A stretch of DNA of 64,000 bases from Streptomyces sp. NBC_00510 (lineage in GTDB: Bacteria > Actinomycetota > Actinomycetes > Streptomycetales > Streptomycetaceae): the NCBI GenBank assembly GCA_036013505.1, contig CP107851.1, positions 8,480,001 to 8,544,000 of the forward strand. Direction: 5' to 3'. The notes under the pieces were generated by a model. The model ran no database searches, had not been told where the DNA came from, and worked only from the letters and a program-made list of their open reading frames with translations. The translations under genes and the position numbers were made by a program. Within the stretch, counting starts at the first letter, position 1. Each line of letters begins with the position of its first letter. Below, piece after piece: positions 42,782 through 52,185 of the stretch.

Positions 42782-42810
42782 GGCAGCCGGAGGACGTACC
42801 TTCGGCTGCC
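42782..42810. terminator. Shared hairpin between convergent lipoprotein and desaturase genes
   Basis: GGCAGCCG/CGGCTGCC arms continued by AGG/CCT past one mismatch, loop ACGTA. Sits in the 70-base gap and probably terminates both genes. Confidence 0.7.
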
Positions 42811-42816
42811 GCCGGT

Positions 42817-43725
42817 TCAGCGCCGTACCGCCTGCCACAGGGCGCGGTAGAAATCGAGGTAGGTCCGTTCCACGTGCACGGCGTACCGGACGGTTTCCGC
42901 GTGGCGGGTGGGAAGCCGGTTGATCGGGACGCTCATCGCCGCGTGGTGCTCGATGTGCAGGTTGTTGCCGTTGGTGAACCAGGTGCTGAACCAGCTCCCG
43001 CGGATGGAACGGGTGTTACGAAGGACATCCGCGGTGTCGGTGTCGCAGAGGATGTGTTCCGGCAGTTCCACGAGGAAGTGCATCGGCACTGCGAGCATCA
43101 GGGGCAGCAGCCACAAGAGCAGCACTTCCTCGTGGTAGCCGGCGGCGCTGAGGACGCCCACCGAGGCGATGACGCCGCCGAGGACGAGGTGCTCGTTGAT
43201 CACCCGGCGGCGCATCTTCCGGCTGATGTCGCCGAGTTCGTACTGCCAGCGACCGGTTGCCGCACGGGCGACGTCGCGGACGACCACCGCGAGCCGCCGG
43301 TAGTCGAACAGTCCGCGCAGCAGCATCCCCTTCGTCAGGGGTTCACGGGTGTCGAAGCCGAAGAACTCGGTGTCCTGCGGCGTACCGAGGTAGCGGTGGT
43401 GCTGCAGGTGCCGGACCCGGTAGTGGCTGTAGACCACGAGCATCGGGATGCCGAGCGGCACTCCGACGAGGCGGTGCGGCCATGCCCGCCGGAAGGCCGA
43501 GTGGTGCAGGGCCTGGTGCTGCAGCTCAACGGCGTGGGTGTACATGGCGGCCAGGAGCACCACGCCGATGACCACGGCCGGCGGCTCGGACCGCAGTGCG
43601 AGGGTGGCGCCGAGCATGGTCAGCGCGGCCAGCAGGGCCAGCTTGGCAAGGAAGATCCGTTCGTCCCCGGCGGCCGTTCGCGTCCGGGCGAACAGCAACG
43701 TGGGGGACGGTGCCACGTGGGTCAT
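42817..43725 (-). CDS. Membrane fatty-acid-desaturase-family enzyme
   Basis: 302 residues with four likely membrane helices and the three His boxes of integral-membrane di-iron desaturases/hydroxylases: HQALHH (His70-75), HYRVRHLQHH (His101-110) and HIEHH near residue 260. It should oxidise C-H bonds with O2. It is last in a row with the nonribosomal peptide synthetase and a PLP enzyme (25-base gap), so it probably modifies an amino acid, the peptide or a lipid part of the product. Family is clear; substrate is not. Confidence 0.85.
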   Translation of the reverse strand: MTHVAPSPTLLFARTRTAAGDERIFLAKLALLAALTMLGATLALRSEPPAVVIGVVLLAAMYTHAVELQHQALHHSAFRRAWPHRLVGVPLGIPMLVVYSHYRVRHLQHHRYLGTPQDTEFFGFDTREPLTKGMLLRGLFDYRRLAVVVRDVARAATGRWQYELGDISRKMRRRVINEHLVLGGVIASVGVLSAAGYHEEVLLLWLLPLMLAVPMHFLVELPEHILCDTDTADVLRNTRSIRGSWFSTWFTNGNNLHIEHHAAMSVPINRLPTRHAETVRYAVHVERTYLDFYRALWQAVRR

Positions 43726-43750
43726 CGAACATTCTCCGTGAGGGGTTCAC

Positions 43751-44665
43751 TCAGCGTCCGCTGAGCAGCACGACGTGGATTCCGGCAAGGGCGGTGGTCC
43801 GGGCATGGCGGAGGAGTCCCGCCAGGGCGACCGATCCGGCGGCGGTGGGGCGGGCACCCCGGGCGGCGAGCAGCACCGCGGCGGCGCGCAGCTGGTCGTC
43901 GTCGACTCCGTGGACGGCACCGCCGGAGTCGGCGACCGCCGCCATCGCCTCGGGCCCCTGCAGCGCGTGCCAATTGACCAGGGGCTGGTTGTGGTCGGTG
44001 GTGACGACGCCCTCGGGCGGCAGGGTCCGGTACTCCCCGGGCCAGCTGGTGACGACGGGGTTGTTGGCGGCGGAGCCGACCCCGTGGATGGGCACCGACC
44101 AGCCGAGAGCCCGAAGCTGCCGATGCACGGCGATGATCGTGGTGCCGTTGCCGACGGGGATCCACAGAGCCGCCGGGGGCTCGCCGAGTTCCTGGTGCAG
44201 CGCGTGGGCGACGACGCCGTGTCCGGCGAGGACCGCGTCGACGTAGGGGCCGTCGACGTTGCCGTCGACCGATCCGTCGAGGAGTGCGAGCCGGCGTGAT
44301 GCGTCGACGGCGTCCTCGTAGGTGCCCGGGACCGGGTGCACGTCCGCGCCGGCGGCGCGCATGAAGGCGCCGCCGTCGCTCCAGCCTTCCGGCAGCACCA
44401 CGGTGCAGGCCATTCCGGCTGCGGCGCTGGCCATGGCCATGGCCCGGCCGTAGTTGCCGCAGGTCGCGATCACGATCCGGTGGTAGCCGTCGGCCGCGGC
44501 GCGCTCCACGACGGCCCGGGCCGCGGGTTCCTTGTGGCTGCCGGAGGCGTACCGGGTCTCGTCCTTGATCAGGACCCGGGTGCCGGGCACCAGCTCCCCG
44601 GCGTCGATGAGCGGAGTGCCGTAGGCGTCGACGGGCGCGTCAGAGGACAGTTCGTACAGGGACAA
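43751..44665 (-). CDS. PLP-dependent fold-type-II enzyme (threonine/cysteine synthase-like)
   Basis: 304 residues. The Schiff-base Lys is Lys45 in ASGSHKEPAA. A CGNYGRAMA loop is the substrate/phosphate segment, and VGNGTT binds the PLP phosphate. This group includes threonine synthase, cysteine synthase and 2,3-diaminopropionate-type synthases. The start is TTG 44665 with AAGGAA upstream, 9 bases after the synthetase stop, so the two are coupled. In this setting it probably makes an unusual amino acid for the peptide. Confidence 0.82.
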   Translation of the reverse strand: MSLYELSSDAPVDAYGTPLIDAGELVPGTRVLIKDETRYASGSHKEPAARAVVERAAADGYHRIVIATCGNYGRAMAMASAAAGMACTVVLPEGWSDGGAFMRAAGADVHPVPGTYEDAVDASRRLALLDGSVDGNVDGPYVDAVLAGHGVVAHALHQELGEPPAALWIPVGNGTTIIAVHRQLRALGWSVPIHGVGSAANNPVVTSWPGEYRTLPPEGVVTTDHNQPLVNWHALQGPEAMAAVADSGGAVHGVDDDQLRAAAVLLAARGARPTAAGSVALAGLLRHARTTALAGIHVVLLSGR

Positions 44666-44674
44666 GGGGATTCC

Positions 44675-47600
44675 TTACCGGGTGAGCAGGGCGTCGGCTT
44701 CGCGCTGCAGGTCGTCGCGGGAGCCGATCTCGGCGGGCGGGACGGCGTTGGGCAGGTGGTCCTCGAGCAGCCGCAGCCGGCGGTTGAACCACCCGCGTAC
44801 CGCCCACGCCAGCTGGAGGAGGCCGCTGATGACGACGAGCAGTGCCAGACCGCGGCCGGGTCCGGTACCGAGCAGGTGCCCGACGGTGCCGGCCAGCGCG
44901 CCGCCGGGTTCGAGCAGGGGCTGTACGTAGCGTTCGGCGAGCGGTCCGACCACGAGGTAGCCGAGCGGCATCGTCAGCAGCATCACCGTGATGAAGATCG
45001 ACAGGACCCGGCCCTGGAGCTCGAAGCCGACCTTGCTCTGCACCAGGGCGATCCAGTGGCCCTCGGCGAGGGATTCACCGAAAGCCACCAGGAACATGCC
45101 GGTCATCACGAGGGCGGGTGTCGTTCCGGCGCCGACGACCGCCATCGCCAGACTGCCGACGCCCATGAAGATGATCAGCCCGTTCGCGCGCCGTGCGGTG
45201 CCGCCCCACAGGCCCATCAGCAGGCTGCCGGCCAGCCCGCCGAGGCCGCCCGCCGCCAGCGCGAGGCCCAGGACAGCGGGGCTCTGTTCGATCAGCAGCA
45301 TCGGCGTGATGACGGCGAACCCGAGGGTGTAGAAGGCGTGGTCGATGACGAAGAAGCGCAGCGCCGCGCGCAGCCCCGGTCGCCGGGCGATGTAGCGCCA
45401 GCCCGCGGTGACCTCGGTGCGGAACGGCTCTTCACGGCGGCGGAACATCAGGTCCGGGAAGCGGACCGGCAGCAGGGTGAGCACGCCGACGGCGAAGGTG
45501 AGCATGTCGATGACGAGTACGCCGGGCACGCCGATCAGGCCCACGAGGCCGGCACCGAGCATGGGGGCGAAGACCAGTCCGACGTTGATGCCGAGCTGGG
45601 TGACGCCGCTGACGTGCCCGAGGTACCGCTTCGGTACGAGTTGGGCGACGGCGGCGAGGTAGGCGGGCCGTTGGAACGCGCCCGCGAGCGAGGTCACCGA
45701 CACGGCGAGGTAGACGTGCCACAGGTGCATCCCGCCGGTGAACATGAGGGCGCCGAGGGTGCCGATGGCCGCCGCGGCGGCACCGTCGCAGGCGAGCATG
45801 ATCGTGCGCCGGTCCCAGCGGTCGGCGACGACTCCGGCCAGTGGCCCGGCGAGGATGCCGGGCAGCAGTCCGATCGCGTTGACGGTGGCGAAGTCGGTGA
45901 GGGATCCGGTCTGCTGGAACACCCAGATGCCGAGGACCAGCGCGCTGAGCCCACTGCCGATCATGGACACGAACTGGCCGAACGCCACCAGCGCGAACCG
46001 TTTCAGGCTCGGTTCGAGCGAGCGGTTCCCCCGCAGGCCGAGGCCGGCGGGGGAGGGGCGATCCGGTTCAGGAGCGTGATCCCCCTGGGACGTGCGGTCC
46101 CCCTCAGACGTGCCGTCCGCGTGAGAGGTGCGGTCCGGCCAGAGCTCGCGGTCCGGGCCCGGTACGTGGTCCGCCGCCTGCGGTTCGTGCGGTGCCGGCG
46201 TGGAGCGTGCGGCGAACGAGACCAGTTCCCGCGCCAGTGGCTCCGCATGGCTCTTGACGAAGAAGTGACCGGCTTTCGGGAGGACGGCCAGGTCCACGTC
46301 GGCGGAGAAGTGCCGCCACTCCTGGTGGCGTTCCTGGTAGTGCTCGGTGACCCGGTCGCGGGCACCGACGACAGCCAGCATCGGCGCGCTCAGGGGCTCC
46401 GCGCGGGTCCCGTACGCCGCGGTGAAGTACTCCTCGGCATCGCGGGCGTCGTGGCGCACGTTGCGCAGCACCAACGCCTCCTGCTCCGGGTCGTCCACGT
46501 CCGTGAAGCCGCCACGCCCGCGCAGGTAGGCGAGGTACTCGCGGTCGGAGGTGAACCGGTCGGTGGGTACCAGGCGGTAGAACCAGTCGAAGAACCGGCC
46601 GGGCAGCCGGGCCGTGGGGAAGCCGGCGCCGAGCCCCACGCCGACCAGGGGCAGACCTGCCTCCTCCGCCCGCCGGGCCAGCTCGACGGTCACCGCGACG
46701 CCGAGGCAGTGGCCGTACAGCAGAACCGGTCCCTCGATCGCCTTCATCTCGGTCAGGACCAGTTCCGCCACCTCGGCGGCGGGCAGCAGCGCGTCGTCGG
46801 GCCGGGTCAGGTCGTGGCCCGGCAACTCGACGGCGTGCAGGGCCCAGCCGTCCGGGAGGGCGGCGGCGAGCGGCTGGTACGCGATGGCGCTGCCCCCGGA
46901 GTACGGGACGGCCACGACGGTGATCCCGCCGGTGGACGGGTCGGCGTCGGCGGGCGTCAGCCGGTGCAGCAGCCTGTGTTCCCCGGCCACCGCGGGATCA
47001 CGCGCTTCCAGCAGGGCGGCGAGCCGGCGCACGGTGGGGTGCTGGTACAGCTCGACCAGGGTCGGTGCGGGCTCGATGCGCCTGATGAGCCGGAGGGCAC
47101 CGAACGAGTCACCGCCGAGGGCGAAGAAGCTGTCGTCGATGCCGACCCCGTCGATGCCGAGCACCTCGCTCCACGCGGCCGCGATCCGCCCCTCCAGCGG
47201 CGTGCGGGGCGCGGTGCCGGACGCCTTGCCGCCGTCGTCGCCGGGCGGCGGCAGCTTGCGGCGGTCGAGCTTGCCGTTCGGCGTCAACGGCAGTGCCTGC
47301 AGGCCCATCAGCCGGGCCGGAACCATGTGCACGGGCAGCGTGGCGGTGAGCGCGTCGCGGATCAGCGTCTCGTCCGGCGGCTGGGCGGAGTGGGTGACGA
47401 CGTACCCGACGAGCTGGGCGATGCCGGAGGGCAGCGGATGGACCGCGACCGCGCACGCGACGATGTCCGGGAGCGCGCCGAGCGCGGCTTCGACCTCACC
47501 GAGCTCCACCCGGTAGCCGTTCACCTTGACCTGGTCGTCGAGACGCCCGAGGAAGTCGACGTCGCCGCCGAGGTGGTAGCGGGCGGAGTCGCCGGTGCGG

Positions 47601-50600
47601 TACATGCGGGCGCCGGGTTCGGGAGCGTACGGGTCGGGCACGAAGCGGTCGGCCGTCAGCTCGGGGCGGTCGTGGTATCCGGCCGCCACGCCCAGACCGC
47701 CGAGGTAGAGCTCGCCGACCACGCCCGGGGGCACCGGCCGGCCGTGCGCGTCGAGGACGTAGACCCGGTTGTTCGGGAACGGCCGCCCGATCGGCAGCGG
47801 GGCCTCGTCGGCGAGGTGGTGCACCGGGCCGTCGAAGTACACGTTGTCGACCGTCGCCTCGGTGACCCCGTACGCGTTCACGACCCGGTTTCCGGGTCCG
47901 ACCAGCCGCCGGGCCAGTTCGTACTCCCGTACGTGCCACTTCTCGCCGCCACCGATGAGCAGGCGCACGAAGTCCAGGCTCCGCCCGGACCGCTGGACGT
48001 GCGCGAGCAGGTTGCGCAGCACCGCCGGGACCAGTTCCGTGCACCGGACGTCCTCGGCGCGCATCAGGTCGTACAGTTCGGCCGGGTCCAGGAGGGTCTC
48101 CCGGGGGACGACGACCAGCCGGCCGCCGGTGCACAGGGCCCGCAGGGTCTCCCCGACGAACATGTCGAAGGAGAAGCTGGCCGCCTGCTGGTACGTCCAC
48201 CCCGCTTCGAGGCGGTAGGCGTGCTGCCACATGGCGACCGCGTGCACCAGGTTGCCGTGGTTGACGACGACGCCCTTGGACTTGCCCGTCGAACCGGAGG
48301 TGTAGATCACGTACGCCGCGTCGGAGCCGCTGTTCACCAGCGTGAGGTCGCCGCGGTCGGACGGGAGCGGTCCGCGGAGGTACTCGGCGTCGACAAGCAC
48401 CTTCGACCGGCTGTCCCGCAGCATGTGGTCGAGGCGGTCCTGCGGATAGGCCGGGTCGAGCGGTACGTACGCCGCGCCGGACTTGAGCACGGCCCACATG
48501 GCGACGAACAGGTCGATGCCACGGTCCAGGCTGATGGCGACCCGGTCGCCGGGGCCCACGCCCTCGGCCCGCAGCCTGCGGGCCACCTGGTTCGCGCGGC
48601 CGTTGAGCTCGCCGTAGCTGATGGTCGCCGAGCGGAAGGTCACGGCAGGTGCGTTCGGAGAGACCGCGGCATGGCGCTCGAAGAGCTGGTGCAACGCGGT
48701 CGCGTCCGGAAGGGCGATGGCACTGTCGTTCCAGTCGTGCAGGATCCGCTGCTGCTCGTCCGCGCGGAGCAGGGGCAGACGGGCGACCGCCGCTCCAGGG
48801 TCGGCGGCAGCCGCTTCGAGCAGGGTCAGCAGGTGCCCGAGCAGCGCCTCGATGCGGGCGGCGTCGAACAGTTCGGTGGCGTAGTCGATGCTGAGTTCCG
48901 GTCCGCCGGCGGGGAAGTCCAGGCTGACGGAGAGGTCCACCAGGGTCGCGGCCGGAGCGACCTCGCCGACGTAGCGCACGGCCTGCTGCCGCGGCGCGGG
49001 CATGTTGTGCACCGTGAGCACGACCGGGCTGAGGCGGTTACGGTTTCCGCTGCCGGGCTGCCCCAGCGTGCCGACCAGGTCGGGCAGGGCGAGGGCCTGG
49101 TGATCGAGATCGCGCAGCGTGGCGTCGCGGACCCGGGCGAGGAGCTCGGCGAAGGAGGGGTCACCCGCGACGTCACCCCGCAGCGGCAGGATGTTGAGCA
49201 GCGGCCCGACCACGGCCTCCAGGTCGGGGCTGCTGCGGCCGGCCACCGGCGACAGGACCGTGATGTCGGTACGCCCGGTGTAGCGGGCCAGCAGGGCCTG
49301 CAGGCCGGTGAGCACCACCATGAACAGGCTGGCGCCATGGGCCTTGCCGCGGTCGGTGAGCCGCTCGAGGAGCTCCGGGTCGAGCCGTCGGCCGATGCGG
49401 GCCGAGGCGAAGGAGCGGGCCGCGGGCCTCGGCCGGTCCGCCGGCAACTCCAGTTCCAGGTCGGCGCCGTCGAAGCGGTCCCTCCAGTACGCCGCGAGGC
49501 CGGCGTCCTCCCTGGCGGTGGCGGAACGGGCGGCCAGGTCGGGCACGGCGACGGGCGCGGGCAGCCCCGCGGTCGAACTGAGTCCGTCGGCGGCCCGGGG
49601 GTGGCTCAGCGCCGCATCGTAGAGCGCGGCCAGCTCGTCGCACAGGACCGTCCCGGACCAGCCGTCGTACACCAGGTGGTGGATGAGCAGCACGAGTTCG
49701 TCGTCGTTGTCGCTGCGGACGACGAAGGCCCGCGCCAATGGCCCGTCGACGAGGTCGGTCTTGTCGACCGTGACGGCGCCGTCCGCCCCGGAACGCTCGG
49801 TGAGCGGAATGCGCCCGTGCTCGCCGATGACCATCCGCGGCTCGGTCCCGTCGTCGGGAAAGCGCGCGCGGAGCAGCGGATGCCGCCGGACGAGTGCGTC
49901 GAGGCTCCTGGTCATCGCCGCCATGTCGATGCGGCCGTTCCACCGGAACCGCACGCCGAGGGTGTGCGCGGGCAGGTCGGCGCAGATGCGTTCGGCCACC
50001 CAGAAGTCGCGTTGCAGCGGGGTCAGCGCCAGGTCCACCCCCTCGGGCAGGCCGTCGGCCGGGCTCTGCTCGACCTCGGCAGGTCCGGTGATCAGCTCGG
50101 CGACCGCCGCCAGCGTCGGCGCTGCGAACAGCTGGCTCAGCGTCAACTCCACTCCGTACCGCTGCCGCAGGGCGCCGATGAGCCGGACCGCCGCGAGGGA
50201 GTTGCCTCCGAGTGCCAGGAAGTCGTCGTCCGGCCGTATCTCACCGACGCCGAGCAGGGCGCCCCACAGTTCGGCGATCTCGGCCTGCGCCGGCGTCAGG
50301 CCCTGGGAGGACGCGGGCGCCTCGTCGGTCACCTCCGACAGAGCCCGCCGGTCGATCTTGCCCTGCGGGGTGAGCGGGAACGACGTATGCCCGGTCAGCG
50401 CGGCGGGGACCATGTACGGCGGCAGGCGGCGGCCGAGCCCGGTGCGCACCGCCGCGAGGTCGGTCCCCGGGAGCGCGACGACATGGCCGACCAGGCGTTG
50501 CTGCCCGGCGCGTTCCTCCACCAGGACGACGGCGTCGGCCACGGTGTCGTCCGCGCGCAACGCGGCCTCGACCTCGCCCGGTTCGATACGGAAGCCGCGG

Positions 50601-51793
50601 ATCTTCACCTGGTCGTCGAGCCGGCCGAGGAACACCAGGCCGCCGTCGGACGCCTGCCTGACCCGGTCACCGGTCCAGTACTCCCGGCCGCCGTCGGGTC
50701 CGGGGCGGAACCGGTCCGAGGTGAGGTCGGGCCGGTGCAGGTAGCCCGTGGCCACGCCGGCGCCGCCGATCACCAGTTCTCCGGTGTCCGCCTGCCCGCC
50801 CTCGGAGTCGACGACACGGCAGGTGACGCCCGGCAGCGGGTGACCGATCGGCACCTGGTCGCCGTTCCACCGAGTCAGCTCGGCGACGGTGGCCACCACG
50901 GTGGCCTCGGTCGGCCCGTAGGTGTTGAGCAACTGCACGGAGGTGCCGACCGCGTCCTGCCAGCCGCGGACCAGTTCGGCGCGGGCCGCCTCGCCGCCGA
51001 TGATCACCAGCCGGACCGTCGCCGCGAGGGTGGCCTCACCGCGGACCAGGGCCGTCACGAGCTCGTGCCAGTAGGCGGTCGGCAGGTCGAGGACCGTGAC
51101 CGCGAGGTCCGCGCAGCGGTTCAGGAACAGATCCGGTCGGCTGATCATGTCCTCGTCGCGCAGCACGATCGCGGCGCCGCTGACGAGCGCGGGGAAGATC
51201 TCCTCGATGCTGGCGTCGAAGCTCAGGGACGCGAACTGCAGCACGCGATCGCGGTCGTCCAGGCCGTACCGGTCCACCGCGGCGCGGCAGAAAGCGTCGA
51301 GGGCGGTCCGCGGTACCGCGACACCCTTGGGCCGGCCCGTCGAGCCCGACGTGAAGATGACGTACGCCGTGCCCGGCTGTCCGGGCCCAGGCCCGGTCCC
51401 GGCGGGCCCGTACCCGGAGGTCCCGTCCTCGTCGACGACGACGCGGGGACGGGTGTCCTCGAGCATCATCCGCGTGCGCTCCGCCGGATACGCGGGATCC
51501 AAGGGCACGTATCCGGCGCCTGCCCGCAAGACCGCCAGCATCGCGACGATCGCCCGGCGGCCACGTGGCAGGCGGATCCCGACCAGATCCCCGGCCCGCA
51601 CCCCGGCGCCGTCGAGTTCCGCCGCAAGGGCCGTGACCTGCTCGACCAACTCCGCGTACGTCGTCACGTCCGCCTGCTCGACGATCGCCACCGCCTCAGG
51701 AGCACGACGTGCCCGTGCGGCGACGGCCGCCCAGATGTCGACCGGATCATCGTGCTCCGGTGCGGCCGCACGACCGACGACTGCCTCGCTCAC
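44675..51793 (-). CDS. NRPS (A-PCP-C-A-PCP-TE) fused to an MFS exporter
   Basis: 2,372 residues in one frame; GTG 51793 follows GAAGGAG. Order: A1 (about 20-500, TSGSTGRPKG near 145), PCP1 (LGGNSL near 526), C (HHLVYDG near 704), A2 (about 1020-1500, TSGSTGKSKG near 1163), PCP2 (LGGDSFG near 1554), TE (about 1610-1860, GHCLG near 1692, with Cys in place of the usual Ser), linker with six hexapeptide repeats, then an MFS_3/EntS-like transporter of 10-12 helices (about 1930-2345). By eye the A1 pocket reads D-A-E-D-I-G-T-V-V and A2 D-M-G-E-I-G-A-V-D, like codes for basic diamino acids (Lys, Orn). It should assemble a dipeptide, release it and export it. Confidence 0.9.
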   Translation of the reverse strand: MSEAVVGRAAAPEHDDPVDIWAAVAARARRAPEAVAIVEQADVTTYAELVEQVTALAAELDGAGVRAGDLVGIRLPRGRRAIVAMLAVLRAGAGYVPLDPAYPAERTRMMLEDTRPRVVVDEDGTSGYGPAGTGPGPGQPGTAYVIFTSGSTGRPKGVAVPRTALDAFCRAAVDRYGLDDRDRVLQFASLSFDASIEEIFPALVSGAAIVLRDEDMISRPDLFLNRCADLAVTVLDLPTAYWHELVTALVRGEATLAATVRLVIIGGEAARAELVRGWQDAVGTSVQLLNTYGPTEATVVATVAELTRWNGDQVPIGHPLPGVTCRVVDSEGGQADTGELVIGGAGVATGYLHRPDLTSDRFRPGPDGGREYWTGDRVRQASDGGLVFLGRLDDQVKIRGFRIEPGEVEAALRADDTVADAVVLVEERAGQQRLVGHVVALPGTDLAAVRTGLGRRLPPYMVPAALTGHTSFPLTPQGKIDRRALSEVTDEAPASSQGLTPAQAEIAELWGALLGVGEIRPDDDFLALGGNSLAAVRLIGALRQRYGVELTLSQLFAAPTLAAVAELITGPAEVEQSPADGLPEGVDLALTPLQRDFWVAERICADLPAHTLGVRFRWNGRIDMAAMTRSLDALVRRHPLLRARFPDDGTEPRMVIGEHGRIPLTERSGADGAVTVDKTDLVDGPLARAFVVRSDNDDELVLLIHHLVYDGWSGTVLCDELAALYDAALSHPRAADGLSSTAGLPAPVAVPDLAARSATAREDAGLAAYWRDRFDGADLELELPADRPRPAARSFASARIGRRLDPELLERLTDRGKAHGASLFMVVLTGLQALLARYTGRTDITVLSPVAGRSSPDLEAVVGPLLNILPLRGDVAGDPSFAELLARVRDATLRDLDHQALALPDLVGTLGQPGSGNRNRLSPVVLTVHNMPAPRQQAVRYVGEVAPAATLVDLSVSLDFPAGGPELSIDYATELFDAARIEALLGHLLTLLEAAAADPGAAVARLPLLRADEQQRILHDWNDSAIALPDATALHQLFERHAAVSPNAPAVTFRSATISYGELNGRANQVARRLRAEGVGPGDRVAISLDRGIDLFVAMWAVLKSGAAYVPLDPAYPQDRLDHMLRDSRSKVLVDAEYLRGPLPSDRGDLTLVNSGSDAAYVIYTSGSTGKSKGVVVNHGNLVHAVAMWQHAYRLEAGWTYQQAASFSFDMFVGETLRALCTGGRLVVVPRETLLDPAELYDLMRAEDVRCTELVPAVLRNLLAHVQRSGRSLDFVRLLIGGGEKWHVREYELARRLVGPGNRVVNAYGVTEATVDNVYFDGPVHHLADEAPLPIGRPFPNNRVYVLDAHGRPVPPGVVGELYLGGLGVAAGYHDRPELTADRFVPDPYAPEPGARMYRTGDSARYHLGGDVDFLGRLDDQVKVNGYRVELGEVEAALGALPDIVACAVAVHPLPSGIAQLVGYVVTHSAQPPDETLIRDALTATLPVHMVPARLMGLQALPLTPNGKLDRRKLPPPGDDGGKASGTAPRTPLEGRIAAAWSEVLGIDGVGIDDSFFALGGDSFGALRLIRRIEPAPTLVELYQHPTVRRLAALLEARDPAVAGEHRLLHRLTPADADPSTGGITVVAVPYSGGSAIAYQPLAAALPDGWALHAVELPGHDLTRPDDALLPAAEVAELVLTEMKAIEGPVLLYGHCLGVAVTVELARRAEEAGLPLVGVGLGAGFPTARLPGRFFDWFYRLVPTDRFTSDREYLAYLRGRGGFTDVDDPEQEALVLRNVRHDARDAEEYFTAAYGTRAEPLSAPMLAVVGARDRVTEHYQERHQEWRHFSADVDLAVLPKAGHFFVKSHAEPLARELVSFAARSTPAPHEPQAADHVPGPDRELWPDRTSHADGTSEGDRTSQGDHAPEPDRPSPAGLGLRGNRSLEPSLKRFALVAFGQFVSMIGSGLSALVLGIWVFQQTGSLTDFATVNAIGLLPGILAGPLAGVVADRWDRRTIMLACDGAAAAAIGTLGALMFTGGMHLWHVYLAVSVTSLAGAFQRPAYLAAVAQLVPKRYLGHVSGVTQLGINVGLVFAPMLGAGLVGLIGVPGVLVIDMLTFAVGVLTLLPVRFPDLMFRRREEPFRTEVTAGWRYIARRPGLRAALRFFVIDHAFYTLGFAVITPMLLIEQSPAVLGLALAAGGLGGLAGSLLMGLWGGTARRANGLIIFMGVGSLAMAVVGAGTTPALVMTGMFLVAFGESLAEGHWIALVQSKVGFELQGRVLSIFITVMLLTMPLGYLVVGPLAERYVQPLLEPGGALAGTVGHLLGTGPGRGLALLVVISGLLQLAWAVRGWFNRRLRLLEDHLPNAVPPAEIGSRDDLQREADALLTR
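46050..46157 (-). repeat. Six 18-base tandem repeats in the TE-MFS linker
   Basis: Six imperfect 18-base units encode hexapeptides PDRELW, PDRTSH, ADGTSE, GDRTSQ, GDHAPE, PDRPSP in the segment joining thioesterase and transporter. Acidic and polar, so a flexible spacer; unit number could vary between strains. Confidence 0.75.
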
Positions 51794-52185
51794 GGAACTC
51801 CTTCACTGATTCGGGTGATCGGATTCCGCGCAACCATAGAGGTGATCTTGACCAACACGGTGTGACACCGAAAGAAACATGTAATGTCGGGGCGCGTCGC
51901 AGTGGTTGGGGAAGTGTTCACGGACCCGGCCATGGACATCCCGAGCGTGACGCACTTCCGAAGGAAAGAGGGCGGCCCGCGACGACCGCCCCCCCGGCGT
52001 TCATTCCCCATCTCCCTTGTGTGCGAGCGCCGTTCACGCCCCGGCCTCACGCATGCAGAGGATGAGTGCATCAAGCGCGCGATCAACTGACGTGGAAGTA
52101 CCGGGGCTTGCGGCGCGCCCCTGCCCACGGCTTCCCGAGCGCGACGATTCCCGCATGGTGCGCACCTCGAGGCGAGGTGACACAC
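51794..52185. other. Divergent gap between NRPS and hydroxylase genes
   Basis: No convincing gene; a 68-codon open frame at 51884-52090 has no ribosome site or domain. It holds the promoters of both units and the palindrome at 51858-51870. Confidence 0.4.
51858..51870. promoter_or_regulatory. Palindrome CGGTGTGACACCG upstream of NRPS
   Basis: Perfect 13-base palindrome about a central G, 65 bases upstream of the synthetase start. It shares the core GTGTGACAC with the sites at 18700, 33740 and 33914. Confidence 0.5.

Noticed and set aside
44336..51865. A 2,509-codon open frame on the plus strand opposite the peptide synthetase
   Set aside because: It mirrors the synthetase codons. The translation is Gly/Val/Asp/Glu-rich without domains, as expected for the antisense of a GC-rich gene.
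51884..52090. 68-codon frame in the NRPS/hydroxylase gap
   Set aside because: No ribosome site, arginine/proline-rich in the way of random GC-rich frames, and it covers the promoter region.
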